Assembly (NCBI RefSeq): GCF_900103215.1
Contig: NZ_FNGV01000010.1
Location: 124,001-188,000 of the forward strand
Direction of reading: 5' to 3'
Length of the DNA: 64,000 nt
Source of the DNA: Kriegella aquimaris
GTDB taxonomy: Bacteria > Bacteroidota > Bacteroidia > Flavobacteriales > Flavobacteriaceae
Below are positions 7,306 to 16,428 of this stretch, one piece after another. The notes below the pieces were generated by a model that had not been told where the DNA came from, made no database searches, and was given only the letters and a program-made list of their open reading frames with translations. The position numbers and the translations under genes were made by a program. Within the stretch, counting starts at the first letter, position 1, and each line of letters begins with the position of its first letter.

Positions 7306-9285
7306 TCACGGATTTATTCGCAACAGCGTAGTCGATTTAGGGTTTAATTTCAGCCTTAATACAGTTGTTGAGTTGGCTAGAATCTCATCCTTCAAGGGGT
7401 CGATAACCTGAACTTCGGACGGAAAATGTAGCGTACGTTCCCCTCCATTTATGGTGTGTATGCCCAGCCAATTGTTGCCAATGTAAAATACATCATCGGT
7501 ATCATTGTAAATGTGTACCCCTGATTTTTGCCAGAGTTCACGCAATTCGGTAGCGGACCATTTTACTTTCCCATCAAAAAAAACCGGTTCATCGTCATTC
7601 TTAGTATAGATTTTGGTTCCGTTAGCGTCGGTCCATATCACAGCGACGCCCTGTTTTTGCCAATTTTCTATTTTGAGTTTTTCATCCGCATTTAATCGCA
7701 ATAGCCCCATAAGCCAGACCATTTTGTATTGGTTCGTTGGAATGGCATCCAAATCGGTTCGAAGAAAAAGATCGTACGATGTTCCTGTTTTTGCCAAGGG
7801 ATAGCGGTTAGACAATATGTTTTCGGAAAGACTGCCGTAACTGGTATCCCAAAACGAGAGTTCCTCGTCCACTACGACCAACACTTCCGATTTCATTTTT
7901 TCGATGTTCTTGGGGATGTAATCGGAATGTAATCGCTGTGTCTCTTTCAGAACGTTCAATAATTCGGGGTCACTGAACCATCCGCCCCACATGTCGAACC
8001 ACCAACCGCCGTAACCATAGGCAAGCATTCGTGCCGTATTCTTCCATAGGAATGCCTTTGATGTTTCTATGTCATCGGGCCCTAACCATACGCCATCTTC
8101 ATATTGCCCGGGTGGTGCAATGCCTTCCGATCGGTCTTTTAACAGTGTGGTTATCGAAGTGCGGGTGTCGTTTTCGGTAAGCCATAATTTACCGTGTAAC
8201 CATACCGAATTAATGGCTGCCATGGCGGGCCAATCTTCGCCCAACACCCTGTTATAGGCATTGGGGCTCGATAGGTAATCGAGGTCGGGGCAATCCAACA
8301 ATTTAGCCAATGCGCCATGGCCCCGTCTAGGGTCGGTTACAAAATAGTGGTAGCCATAAAAAGCCCCTGTCAACAGCTTGCCATTACTTTTGTCTTTGAC
8401 AATCTTGCAAAAATAGGCGATGTTATCGGCCATTACTTCGGTATGGAAACGAAAGGTGTCGATATAGTTCTGCTCCGTTTTCGGATCTCGCCATTCTTTT
8501 TTTCGCCCCTTTTCGTGAATGTTGGCCAATCGGGCCGTGGTAAAAGTAACAGTGGTATTGTTCCATGCTGTTCGTAGGGCAGACACATTTTTGTACCTGT
8601 CACGCAACCACTGGCGCAACCCTTCTAGGCGAGCGGGATTTTGATCGTGGTATTGTTTGGGATGGTAGAACCATTCTTCGGTGAATCCGCTTGCAACATG
8701 TATTCCCGCGAGATTAGCGGCATAAGGGGATTTCTGTACCCAATCGAGAAAGTCTTCGAGTACCTCTGCAGTTTTGGCTTTCCATATCTCGGAAGAAAAG
8801 CATTGGCGAAAGGTGCTTCCATCGGGTAATTGGGCGGATGCCTCCGGGTGCGATCGTTCCCACCATAATGGCGGGTCCAAATAGAGGCGAACGATTACTT
8901 TGGCATGGGGGTCCGCTGTTCTGATTTTCTCGAAGTCTTCGATTACACTAGAAAAATCATACTCGTTTTCACCGATCCAAATGGGCTTTCGAAAAGCCCC
9001 AATACCCGAAATTGAATTGATGCCCCTATCGGCAAGATAGGCGGGTATGTTGTAAAGGTGGATGCCTGCATCGGCGACCTCTTTATAGTATTTTTCTTCC
9101 CCCAAGTATGACATATATGCGAACGGGGGATACGTTTTTCCGTTGATGACGAGTGTTGGGCGTCCTTCGGTAAGTTGTATTTCTGCGCGTGACTGTGCGG
9201 TCGCGGTGGAGGTGATTTGAAAGAAGAAGAAAATTCCTAAAAAGAAAACATTTTGATTAAATACAGGTGGGAAATTCTTTGTCAT
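7306..9285 (-). CDS. exported glycoside hydrolase, GH42-like TIM barrel
   Basis: A start at 9285 places a signal peptide at the N-terminus (hydrophobic FFLGIFFFFQITSTATAQS). The frame is open to 9327, but the extra residues are polar. The catalytic barrel spans roughly residues 30-480. GFTEEWFYHP carries the likely acid/base Glu, and KLWLTENDTRTS the likely nucleophile Glu, a layout seen in GH42-type beta-galactosidases and relatives. The protein then has an amidotransferase-like beta/alpha region (KSEVLVVVDEELSFWD to GVAVIWTDANG, about 480-580), as in GH42 domain B, and a small beta domain. It would hydrolyse oligosaccharides in the periplasm or outside; the linkage is not readable. The SusD fragment just downstream points to a former utilisation locus. 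Confidence 0.7.
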   Translation of the reverse strand: MTKNFPPVFNQNVFFLGIFFFFQITSTATAQSRAEIQLTEGRPTLVINGKTYPPFAYMSYLGEEKYYKEVADAGIHLYNIPAYLADRGINSISGIGAFRKPIWIGENEYDFSSVIEDFEKIRTADPHAKVIVRLYLDPPLWWERSHPEASAQLPDGSTFRQCFSSEIWKAKTAEVLEDFLDWVQKSPYAANLAGIHVASGFTEEWFYHPKQYHDQNPARLEGLRQWLRDRYKNVSALRTAWNNTTVTFTTARLANIHEKGRKKEWRDPKTEQNYIDTFRFHTEVMADNIAYFCKIVKDKSNGKLLTGAFYGYHYFVTDPRRGHGALAKLLDCPDLDYLSSPNAYNRVLGEDWPAMAAINSVWLHGKLWLTENDTRTSITTLLKDRSEGIAPPGQYEDGVWLGPDDIETSKAFLWKNTARMLAYGYGGWWFDMWGGWFSDPELLNVLKETQRLHSDYIPKNIEKMKSEVLVVVDEELSFWDTSYGSLSENILSNRYPLAKTGTSYDLFLRTDLDAIPTNQYKMVWLMGLLRLNADEKLKIENWQKQGVAVIWTDANGTKIYTKNDDEPVFFDGKVKWSATELRELWQKSGVHIYNDTDDVFYIGNNWLGIHTINGGERTLHFPSEVQVIDPLKDEILANSTTVLRLKLNPKSTTLLRINP

Positions 9286-9642
9286 TCTTCGATGTTTGGG
9301 CAATTGTTTTGTACTGCTATGTTGCATTCACTGCATTGTGAAGGTTCTAAAATACTTCCTTTTTACGTGGATTGCGTCATACAATGACACTATGCCATTT
9401 TTTTAGTCTAAAAATCAAACAATAGGCTTTGAACCGTGGGGTCCTCTCCCTCTTTCAGTCACTATCGGATGAGTTGTTCAATTTTAGTAAAATAAAGATT
9501 TAACTGAGGGCATGTTTTATCAAATTTTGGGTCATTACGGATTTCCGTAAGGGGTTGTCTTTTTATGGAGTTAGGTTTGACATGTCTGATATGAACTAAA
9601 AAAAATCATGCTGGAAAGAACCAAAGCGCAAATGTTCATGAA
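9286..9642. other. intergenic region with a small palindrome upstream of the hydrolase
   Basis: The segment divides divergent genes. The only structured element seen is GTCAT-ACA-ATGAC at 9376-9388, a 13-bp inverted repeat that could be an operator for the glycoside hydrolase. No promoter matching TTTG/TAnnTTTG is clear. Confidence 0.35.
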
Positions 9643-9876
9643 ATGGAATATAAAGTTTTACCCTTCATTACCTCGATTAACCCGAACAAGGGCACAACCA
9701 AGCATGTAGCAGAGCAGTTAGGGGAAATTATTGCAGAACATTCCAATAGGGGGTGGGAGTATGTCCGCTTAGAAAACGTTTCAACTTTTGTTCAACCCAC
9801 CAGTGGCTGTTTCGGTATCGGGTCGACCCCAGGGTATTATACAACGCGACAGATTATAATTTTTAGTAAAAAGTAG
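9643..9876 (+). CDS. small conserved-looking cytosolic protein, DUF4177-like
   Basis: This 77-residue protein begins EYKVLPFITSINPNKGTTKH. It continues with a helix (VAEQLGEIIAEHSNRGWEYVRLENV) and a Gly/Cys-containing strand (SGCFGIGSTPGYYTTRQIIIFSK). The 'short strand, helix, GWEYVRLE, strand' order is the DUF4177 pattern. There is no signal peptide or membrane segment. The stop is immediately followed by the ATG of the YidD-like gene, so the two are almost certainly cotranscribed and coupled. Function is unknown. Confidence 0.6.
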   Translation: MEYKVLPFITSINPNKGTTKHVAEQLGEIIAEHSNRGWEYVRLENVSTFVQPTSGCFGIGSTPGYYTTRQIIIFSKK

Positions 9877-10215
9877 ATGCGATTTTTTCTTTTAATAGCG
9901 ATTAAGATATACTGGAAAGTAACCCCCAAGTCAAAACGGGGGTCCTGTATTTTTCGTAAGTCATGCTCGGGCTTTGTTTTCGAACAAACGAGCCAAAACG
10001 GATTTTGGGCAGGAATCAAGGCGTTTGGGTTCCGGTTCGAAAATTGCCGACATGGTTTTACCATTTTTACAAACCCTATTGATGACAGTTTACAACTCAT
10101 CTTACCAAATAATGAAGTACTTGATGAGGAGTTGATTGCCCTTCATGTGATTGCAGCTTATCGGAAAACTAATCCCAAAAAAATGAATAGTTTGAGTACA
10201 ATGAAAATCAATTAA
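9877..10215 (+). CDS. YidD-like membrane protein insertion efficiency factor (divergent)
   Basis: This 112-residue protein starts with an amphipathic helix (RFFLLIAIKIYWKVTPKSKRG), then SCIFRKSCSGFVFEQTSQNG, FWAGIKAFGFRFENCRHGF and TNP. This tracks the YidD pattern IrlYQ..SP....CRF.PTCS.Y...A...HG...G......R..RC.P..., with its three conserved Cys present. YidD proteins bind the inner face of the membrane and help YidC insert proteins. The C-terminal tail of about 40 residues (from DDSLQLILPNN) is longer than usual. It lies away from rpmH/rnpA/yidC, so it is probably an extra paralogue working with the small DUF4177-like protein that directly precedes it. Confidence 0.65.
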   Translation: MRFFLLIAIKIYWKVTPKSKRGSCIFRKSCSGFVFEQTSQNGFWAGIKAFGFRFENCRHGFTIFTNPIDDSLQLILPNNEVLDEELIALHVIAAYRKTNPKKMNSLSTMKIN

Positions 10216-10402
10216 ATTTTGCAAGTGTATCTACTATGCATTTTGCAAAATAATTCATTACTGAGACTTATGTTGGCCGGCTTGCTAAAGAGGAAATTGG
10301 GGAATTCACCGATTTGGTAAGTACGGCCTTCACTCAGGTAAACAGCAAATAACAACACGGGACAGGTGCCGAAAAAAGGTTTAAAAGCGAACGTACCGCT
10401 AA

Positions 10403-11377
10403 TTAACGTATTTGAATGACAACATTTCCTTTTTTATGTCCGGTATCGACATACCGATGTGCATCGGGCACTTGTTCTAAAGAAAATCGCTTGTCAACAA
10501 TCATCTTTAAATGTCCGCTCTCAAGAAGTTCATTCAGTTCGTTCAATAACTTTCGAAGCTCTTTTACAGGTTTAAGACCTGTAGCCGAAAACAAGGCTTT
10601 CTTACTACCAAATACCGAGGTTCTTAGCATTTGAAAGAGAAGGGGCAAGCTCAATACGGGAGAAAGATAACTTCCCTTTTCAACCAATATTTTTTTGCAC
10701 TTTGAAAAGGAACTCTTTCCAACCGAATCGAAAACCACATCATATTTTTTATCGGATTTGGTAAAGTCCGTACGGGTATAATCGACTACGTATGTCGCAC
10801 CAAGAGATTGTACCATTTCCAGATTTGATGTACTGCAAACCCCTGTAACTTCGGCGCCCAAATAGTTCGCCAATTGTACCGCTGCGGTTCCCAAACTTCC
10901 AGAGGCACCGTTCACCAATACTTTTTGACCGTGTTCGACTTTTGCCATTTCCTTGAGAAAATTCCATGAAGTGAGTGGGCCATCGCAGACCGAGGCAACT
11001 TCTTCATGGGTCAGATGTTCTGGTTTTAGGGCAAGCACACCGTCTTCGGGCATGCAGAGGTACTCGGCGTTTGTACCTGCCCCCAAAACAGATTCTCCGT
11101 ATACCTTATCCCCGATTTTAAGGGTAATTACATCGTTGCCTGTTTTTTCGATGACTCCTGAAAAACCCGTTCCGCTTACGGGGTATTTTGGTTTTCTTAA
11201 ACCGATAAAAAGTCTGCCATAAAAGGGTTTTCCTTTCCGCATCATCGAATCGGCGGCGGTGACACTAGCTGATTTTATTTTTATCAATACTTCATTGTTT
11301 TTAGGTGTTGGTTTTTCTACTTCCCTCAGTTTAAGAACATCGGGAGGTCCATATTTTGTTATGATGATTGCTTTCAT
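10403..11377 (-). CDS. zinc-independent MDR family NAD(P)H oxidoreductase
   Basis: This 324-residue protein has the medium-chain dehydrogenase/reductase (quinone oxidoreductase-like) architecture. The GroES-like N-terminal half includes IKSASVTAADSMMRKG, PVSGTGFSGVIEKTG and IGDKVYGE. The nucleotide-binding motif is NGASGSLGTAAVQLANYLGA (about residues 155-175), and the segment ends with GHKKGNVVIQI. The Cys/His zinc ligands of classical alcohol dehydrogenases are not seen, so it belongs with the zinc-free quinone or enoyl reductases. It would reduce a reactive carbonyl or quinone with NADPH in the cytosol. It stands alone with nothing to indicate its substrate. Confidence 0.85.
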   Translation of the reverse strand: MKAIIITKYGPPDVLKLREVEKPTPKNNEVLIKIKSASVTAADSMMRKGKPFYGRLFIGLRKPKYPVSGTGFSGVIEKTGNDVITLKIGDKVYGESVLGAGTNAEYLCMPEDGVLALKPEHLTHEEVASVCDGPLTSWNFLKEMAKVEHGQKVLVNGASGSLGTAAVQLANYLGAEVTGVCSTSNLEMVQSLGATYVVDYTRTDFTKSDKKYDVVFDSVGKSSFSKCKKILVEKGSYLSPVLSLPLLFQMLRTSVFGSKKALFSATGLKPVKELRKLLNELNELLESGHLKMIVDKRFSLEQVPDAHRYVDTGHKKGNVVIQIR

Positions 11378-11699
11378 TTTTTTAAATTATTGATGTTGTG
11401 AATGCTTTTTGCCTCATGCCATAGTTTCGGCCGTATGTTCGGATCTTTTATATGGATTTAGACTATTTGAATAAAATCAGGTTTACTGGTACGTAATTTT
11501 TTATTGTAATAAGGTAAAAACTAGATGCAGTGCTACTATTATTAATTTAACCACAGCACTTGTGGTCAAGAGAAATTTTAATGAAACTATCATACGTGTT
11601 AGAATTTATGGTGTTTTTATTTGCTTCAAAAGTAGAAGTCAAAAGAAAGCCAATCGTTCGGGTTTGAGAATTGGAACGTATTAGTGGGAATACAATGGT
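11378..11699. other. intergenic region with one short inverted repeat
   Basis: Nothing coding is seen. ACCACA-GCACT-TGTGGT at 11550-11566 is a 17-bp inverted repeat of operator size, about 170 bases upstream of the oxidoreductase start. A CAAAAGTA (minus-strand TACTTTTG-type -7) lies near 11626. Function not established. Confidence 0.3.
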
Positions 11700-14033
11700 T
11701 TAGTGAACCACCTTTTTCCAATAGGTTCTCGGGGTGATGCCCATGGTTTTTTTGAAGTAGGTGTTGAAAACGGTTTTAGAGTTAAAACCACTGTCATAGG
11801 CCAAGGCCAGAATCGTTAAATGTCTAAGGGATGGATCGGCGACTTTTTTCTTAAAGATTTCAAGACGGTACGAATTCACAAATTCAGAAAAGTTTTTGTC
11901 AAAACCCTCGTTGAGCAATTGTGATAAATGGTTCGGGGGAATGTTCAACATATCGGCCAAATCGCGCAGGGTCAAGTCCGCAATTAAGAAAGGTGCTTCA
12001 TCGGACATTAATTGATTTAATTGTGTCTTGTACTTTTTAAGTTCTTCCTTATCCAATAAAGACTTTTTATATTTCCTGTTGGGGTTTTTGGTTATGCTAG
12101 TGTCTCCCAACGCTTGTTGCATCAATTTTTGGAAACGTGGAATTGAACGGAGCGGTTTTAAGATGGGTTCGGTATTCAACAGTAAAATTCTGGGTAATCG
12201 ATATTGCAACCCTTTTTCTGTCAGTTGTATGGCTTCTTCGTGATTGCCCTTCATGCTATGACAGAGTATTAGAAAAAATAGGGCGCTTCCCATGGCATCG
12301 GTTTGCAATGCCGCTTCTAGTTGAGATATGCCCTCTTGTGCTTTGGCCGTCTCGTTTAAGGCAATATAAGCCAATGTGGTTCCGCCTAATTTTGTCAAAT
12401 TTCCCGCGCCGTGGGATGGAAGATTTTTGAAATAAGTTAAACCTTCTAAGGGGCGATCCTGCACTATCAAAATAGTGCCCAAATATAAAGGAGGAAAAGG
12501 TAGGTCGGGTTTTACACTTAGTGCCTGTTCAAAGAACGGAATGGCCTTGTCATACGCTTCCATTAAATAGAACAAAAAGCCTTTGTAATGAATGTTCATT
12601 GCTGAAAAAGGATCAAGTTCCAACGCCTTGTCCACATAATTCATGGCCGCCTTCAGCTTTCCTTCAAGCGTTAGCGTATTCGACATGGTCAGGTAGATTT
12701 CATCAGAAGGACGTATTTCCAACGCATTGTTCAAATGGCGATATGTACTTTTTAAATCCCAATTTTGCCAACAGCTGATCCAAGCGAGATTCAATTGTGA
12801 TTTCGGTAAATTCTTATCCAGTTCAAGGGCCTTGTCAAGAAAGGGTTTGCCCTTGCTAAAGGATTCCTGGGCGGGCAATAGCCCCATGGTACCCAAAAAT
12901 GCATAACCTTGATTAATATCTAAGTAGGGTAGTGGAAAGTTCGGCTGCTCTTGAATCACCTCACGAAATATGGAGATACTTTTTTCGGTGTCCAGAAGAT
13001 TCAACTTCATCAAATAATAGCGCCCCCTTAAATACTTCTTATATATTTCTACAGGAACTTCTAGAGCATCGACCAGCCGATCTGCAATGTCAAAATGGCC
13101 CATGTGTTCACGTAATTTGTCGGCAATCAGTAAGCTCACTTCATCTTGAACTGAAAAAACATCATTGATAGAGCGGTCAAAAGTTTCGGACCAAAAATGA
13201 TAATCGGCAGCCACATCGATCAGCTGCGCCGTAATTCGCATCTTATTTCCCGAAAGGCGAACACTACCTTCCAGAATTGTGGAAACGTTCAATGCTTGAC
13301 CGATTTTTGAAATCGATAGGTTCTGATTTTTAAAATGGAAGGAGGAGGTGCGTGATGTTACTTTGAGATCCTTGATTTTTGCAAGGGCATTGATGATTTC
13401 CTCGGTCATACCATCGCTAAAATATTCGTTCTCACTATCGGAACTCATATTCACAAATGGAAGTACGGCGATCGATTTATCTTGTTTCTGCGGCGTATCT
13501 GGGAGTTCGAACGCCTTTGGCATTTTGATGCCATCGTGGTCGACGGCAAAAATTTCAACGGGCTTGGTTACATTTTTTAGACTAAAACTGCCTAGGGATT
13601 TGGTCTTGATCGCTTCCTGATTTTTTAGCTCTTCATTTAACTTTCCCGACAGTAGAATTGCTCCGGTGACACTTAAGCTTTCAATACGTGATGCCTGATT
13701 TACGCTATCTCCGTAAATTTCAGTGCCATCAAAAACGATATCGCCCATATCAATTCCGATACGTAAGGGTACCGTTGGTTCTTCTTGCAAGCTTTTTTGT
13801 AAAGCAATAGCACATTCAACGGCCTGAACTCCACTCTGAAAGACACTTAAAGTGCCATCTCCAAAATATTGTATAATTTCACCTTGATAAATCTCATGAT
13901 ATTTTTTAAATTCTTTCCGATGTTTGGATCGAACAGCCGCAGCAGCCTTTTCGTTGCGTTGCATCAAGGCGGTATAGCCCACAATATCAGTAAACATGAC
14001 AGCTGAAATACGACGTTTTTTATGACTTTTCAT
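11700..14033 (-). CDS. class III adenylate/guanylate cyclase fused to TolB-like, TPR and AraC-type DNA-binding regions
   Basis: This 777-residue cytosolic protein starts with a cyclase homology domain (residues about 5-165): AVMFTDIVGY and IQYFGDGTLSVF supply the two metal Asp, and DSVNQASRIES the catalytic Asn and Arg. The position that is usually the purine-contacting Lys reads Gln, so activity or base preference is uncertain. Residues about 180-320 (KSIAVLPFVNMSSDSENEYF, SDGMTEEI, ILEGSVR) are the TolB-N-like sensor segment that typically follows such cyclases. About 340-640 are TPR repeats. The end (LTLRDLADMLNIPPNHLSQ ... AYDSGFNSKTVFNTYFKKT) is an AraC-type double helix-turn-helix. It is divergent from a membrane cyclase 152 bases away. 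Confidence 0.85.
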   Translation of the reverse strand: MKSHKKRRISAVMFTDIVGYTALMQRNEKAAAAVRSKHRKEFKKYHEIYQGEIIQYFGDGTLSVFQSGVQAVECAIALQKSLQEEPTVPLRIGIDMGDIVFDGTEIYGDSVNQASRIESLSVTGAILLSGKLNEELKNQEAIKTKSLGSFSLKNVTKPVEIFAVDHDGIKMPKAFELPDTPQKQDKSIAVLPFVNMSSDSENEYFSDGMTEEIINALAKIKDLKVTSRTSSFHFKNQNLSISKIGQALNVSTILEGSVRLSGNKMRITAQLIDVAADYHFWSETFDRSINDVFSVQDEVSLLIADKLREHMGHFDIADRLVDALEVPVEIYKKYLRGRYYLMKLNLLDTEKSISIFREVIQEQPNFPLPYLDINQGYAFLGTMGLLPAQESFSKGKPFLDKALELDKNLPKSQLNLAWISCWQNWDLKSTYRHLNNALEIRPSDEIYLTMSNTLTLEGKLKAAMNYVDKALELDPFSAMNIHYKGFLFYLMEAYDKAIPFFEQALSVKPDLPFPPLYLGTILIVQDRPLEGLTYFKNLPSHGAGNLTKLGGTTLAYIALNETAKAQEGISQLEAALQTDAMGSALFFLILCHSMKGNHEEAIQLTEKGLQYRLPRILLLNTEPILKPLRSIPRFQKLMQQALGDTSITKNPNRKYKKSLLDKEELKKYKTQLNQLMSDEAPFLIADLTLRDLADMLNIPPNHLSQLLNEGFDKNFSEFVNSYRLEIFKKKVADPSLRHLTILALAYDSGFNSKTVFNTYFKKTMGITPRTYWKKVVH

Positions 14034-14185
14034 GTGCTGGCTTTAAGCGATAATCTGCAAAGTTTGCGTTTGGCTGGAGATATTGGGAATATGAACTTTA
14101 AAAATACAATTATTTGTTAGAATCCATTCAGCGCATTTCTTGAAAAAAAGGACTTATTTTAGTATAGACTAATCCTATCAAATAA

Positions 14186-15283
14186 ATGTTAAGGCTTACT
14201 CCAAAAAGCAAACGAAACATCTCGCGAATCATTCCCTTCGGGGTGATTTGGCTTTTTGTCGGTTGGATCCTTTTGTTTGTACAAGAAGCCGCAACCCTAA
14301 ATCGAAATTTAAATCCTACCTCCGCGATTTCTGTGACCTTTGAGGTTTTTGTCTTTGCGAGTATTGCCGTTACTTGTATTGGGTTACTTGTCGGGGCAAT
14401 CGAAGTTTTATGGTTGGGCAAACTTTTCGGCAAAAATAGTTTTTCGCAGAAAATTTTATATAAAGTAGGCTTCTACACTCTCTTTTTAATCGTGATTATT
14501 ATCGTAATCTACCCAATTGCGGCGAGTATAGAACTGCACAAATCGCCATTCGATACCATTGTTCTGAACAAATTTTCTAACTTTTTGATTAGCATCGATT
14601 TCTTGAGCACCTTGGTTTCCGTGGCGTTCAGTTTGTTTTTAAGTCTATTTTATGCGGAAATCAGTGAAAATTTAGGGCATGGGGTGTTGATGAATTTCTT
14701 TACCGGAAAATACCACACCCCGACTGAGGAAAAAAGAATATTTATGTTCTTGGACATGAAATCTTCGACCACCATCGCTGAGCGATTGGGACACATTAAA
14801 TATTTTGAATTGCTCAAGGAGTATTATTCCGATTTCTCGGATGCCATCATTCGGTATTCCGGGGAAGTCTATCAGTATGTTGGGGATGAAATTGTTATTT
14901 CATGGAAATATGAAGACGGTATTTCGAATAACAACTGCGTCAAATGCTTTTTTGCTATGAAAGACAGTCTCAAGAAACGCGAGGCTTGGTATACTTTGAC
15001 TTTTGGGATCACCCCGACTTTTAAGGCGGGGCTACACTTTGGTAAAGTCACGACGGGTGAAATAGGTGTTCTTAAAAAGGAAATCATTTTTACGGGCGAT
15101 GTTTTAAATACCACTGCCAGAATTCAGGAACTATGCAATGCGTATCAAGTAGATCTTTTAGTTTCTGACAAACTCGTGCAAAGCTTGCAGCTCGATCCTG
15201 AATTACAATCCAGATCGTTAGGCGAAACAGCCTTAAGAGGTAAAGAGGCCAATTTTGAGTTGTACACTATTATAAGAAAATAG
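14186..15283 (+). CDS. membrane-bound class III adenylate/guanylate cyclase
   Basis: This 365-residue protein has four predicted membrane segments in its first half (IIPFGVIWLFVGWILLFV; FVFASIAVTCIGLLVGAI; VGFYTLFLIVIIIVIYPI; FLISIDFLSTLVSVAFSLFL). The cyclase domain spans about residues 180-365: FMFLDMKSSTTIAE has the first metal Asp, YQYVGDEIVISW the second, and GDVLNTTARIQE the Asn and Arg. The pair of metal Asp, with the dimer-type arrangement, suggests a homodimer making a cyclic nucleotide at the inner membrane. The substrate-specificity residues cannot be assigned with certainty. Its divergent partner combines a cyclase with a DNA-binding domain, so the two may respond to the same signal. 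Confidence 0.85.
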   Translation: MLRLTPKSKRNISRIIPFGVIWLFVGWILLFVQEAATLNRNLNPTSAISVTFEVFVFASIAVTCIGLLVGAIEVLWLGKLFGKNSFSQKILYKVGFYTLFLIVIIIVIYPIAASIELHKSPFDTIVLNKFSNFLISIDFLSTLVSVAFSLFLSLFYAEISENLGHGVLMNFFTGKYHTPTEEKRIFMFLDMKSSTTIAERLGHIKYFELLKEYYSDFSDAIIRYSGEVYQYVGDEIVISWKYEDGISNNNCVKCFFAMKDSLKKREAWYTLTFGITPTFKAGLHFGKVTTGEIGVLKKEIIFTGDVLNTTARIQELCNAYQVDLLVSDKLVQSLQLDPELQSRSLGETALRGKEANFELYTIIRK

Positions 15284-15666
15284 GAGCTCTTTCGGCCAAT
15301 AGAGGAGCGGCTAAAACACAGGCGTTCGAAAATTTTGCATTTGTGATAAAATGCAAGTTCTTAAGTGGTAATTGTACTTCAAAAAACAGCGAGTTTAAGG
15401 TATTCGTTTCGTGCAGTAGTGTATTCCTACAATTCATAAATCATAAATTGTGTGGGAAATTTTTATTATATCCAAAAAAATGAAGTAGTTACTTTGATTA
15501 AAATATATTTTTATAAATTTAAGGACCACTTCATAGTGGCCATCTGTTTAAAGGATTTCACTCTACCTCTCAGTTAGATATATCTGTGCTGTTGAAATGG
15601 TAACAATGAGATAATGATGAAGTAACAGTAAATATGATGGTTTTAAGTTCCTTGCAGTAATTTTTT
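15284..15666. other. AT-rich leader region of the ECF sigma gene
   Basis: No protein-like frame is seen. The segment holds an AT-rich stretch (TTTGATTAAAATATATTTTT, about 15493-15512, continuing TATAAATTTAAGG), which could be a weak -33/-7 pair, and a short hairpin (CCACT-TCAT-AGTGG, about 15526-15539). No terminator for the membrane cyclase is obvious. Confidence 0.3.
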
Positions 15667-16290
15667 ATGCCTAGAAAGAACAAGTTCCCGATAATGACCG
15701 ATACCAACCAAAAGGCCTCCATTTTATTAGAAAGACTTATTGAAGGTGACGAGGAGGCGTATTTACTGTTGGTAGAAACATATTATAAAAAACTTCTGGT
15801 ATATGCTTATAGTTTGACAGACGATTATGCCGTTTCACAAGATATTGTTCAGAATGTATTCTTGCGCATATGGGAACTACGACAAAGTTTGAATATTAAG
15901 AAGTCGCTTAAGGGTTTTTTGTATAGGTCGGTTTACAACGAGTTTGTCGACGGTCTTCGAAAAGATCAATCAACTTCTGTCTTGAACCAAGTATATTGGG
16001 ATGCTCTACATACGGTGGCCACGGATGATGGCAACAACAAACTAGTAGAAAATAAGATTGCTGTAATCAAAAAGGAGGTGGAACGTTTGCCCAAGAAGTG
16101 CAAACAGGTCTTTTTATTGAGCAAGCAGGAAGGTCTGACCAATCTTGAAATTGCGGAACATTTAAATATTTCTATAAAGTCGGTAGAAGGTCATATCTCA
16201 AATGCCTACACCATAATTAGGAAAAATACCAAAGCCAAAGTTAAAACTTCAAACTTGGTGCTGCTGTTTCATTCACTGATCCGTCGATAA
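15667..16290 (+). CDS. ECF RNA polymerase sigma-70 factor (FecI-like)
   Basis: A protein of 207 residues with sigma region 2 (LVETYYKKLLVYAYSLTDDY, QDIVQNVFLRIWELR, about residues 35-75) and region 4 (LPKKCKQVFLLSKQEGLTNL ... ISIKSVEGHISNAY, about 140-180). The spacing is that of the Bacteroidota 'RNA polymerase sigma-70 factor, family 1' that drives SusC/SusD operons. An ATG at 15694 (MTDTNQKAS) is an alternative start and begins closer to the domain. The gene is convergent with the SusC/SusD pair and separated from its likely FecR partner at 21874-23025, an unusual layout. It probably activates that operon when the anti-sigma factor releases it. Confidence 0.85.
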   Translation: MPRKNKFPIMTDTNQKASILLERLIEGDEEAYLLLVETYYKKLLVYAYSLTDDYAVSQDIVQNVFLRIWELRQSLNIKKSLKGFLYRSVYNEFVDGLRKDQSTSVLNQVYWDALHTVATDDGNNKLVENKIAVIKKEVERLPKKCKQVFLLSKQEGLTNLEIAEHLNISIKSVEGHISNAYTIIRKNTKAKVKTSNLVLLFHSLIRR

Positions 16291-16360
16291 CACCCGGAGT
16301 TAAAGCAAAAAATAATTGAACACTATCACTATTTAAAGCGTTAGGTCTGTTATATGGCAT

Positions 16361-16412
16361 AAAAAAATCTCCAAGCCCGAACACCTTTCGCGTCCAAGCT
16401 TGGAGATAAGTT
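16361..16412. terminator. bidirectional intrinsic terminator
   Basis: Perfect 10-bp arms ATCTCCAAGC (16367-16376) and GCTTGGAGAT (16398-16407) enclose a 21-base loop, with an A run before and TTT shortly after. It sits between the convergent sigma factor (ending at 16290) and SusD (ending at 16429). Confidence 0.75.
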
Positions 16413-16428
16413 TATCTATAATACTAGC

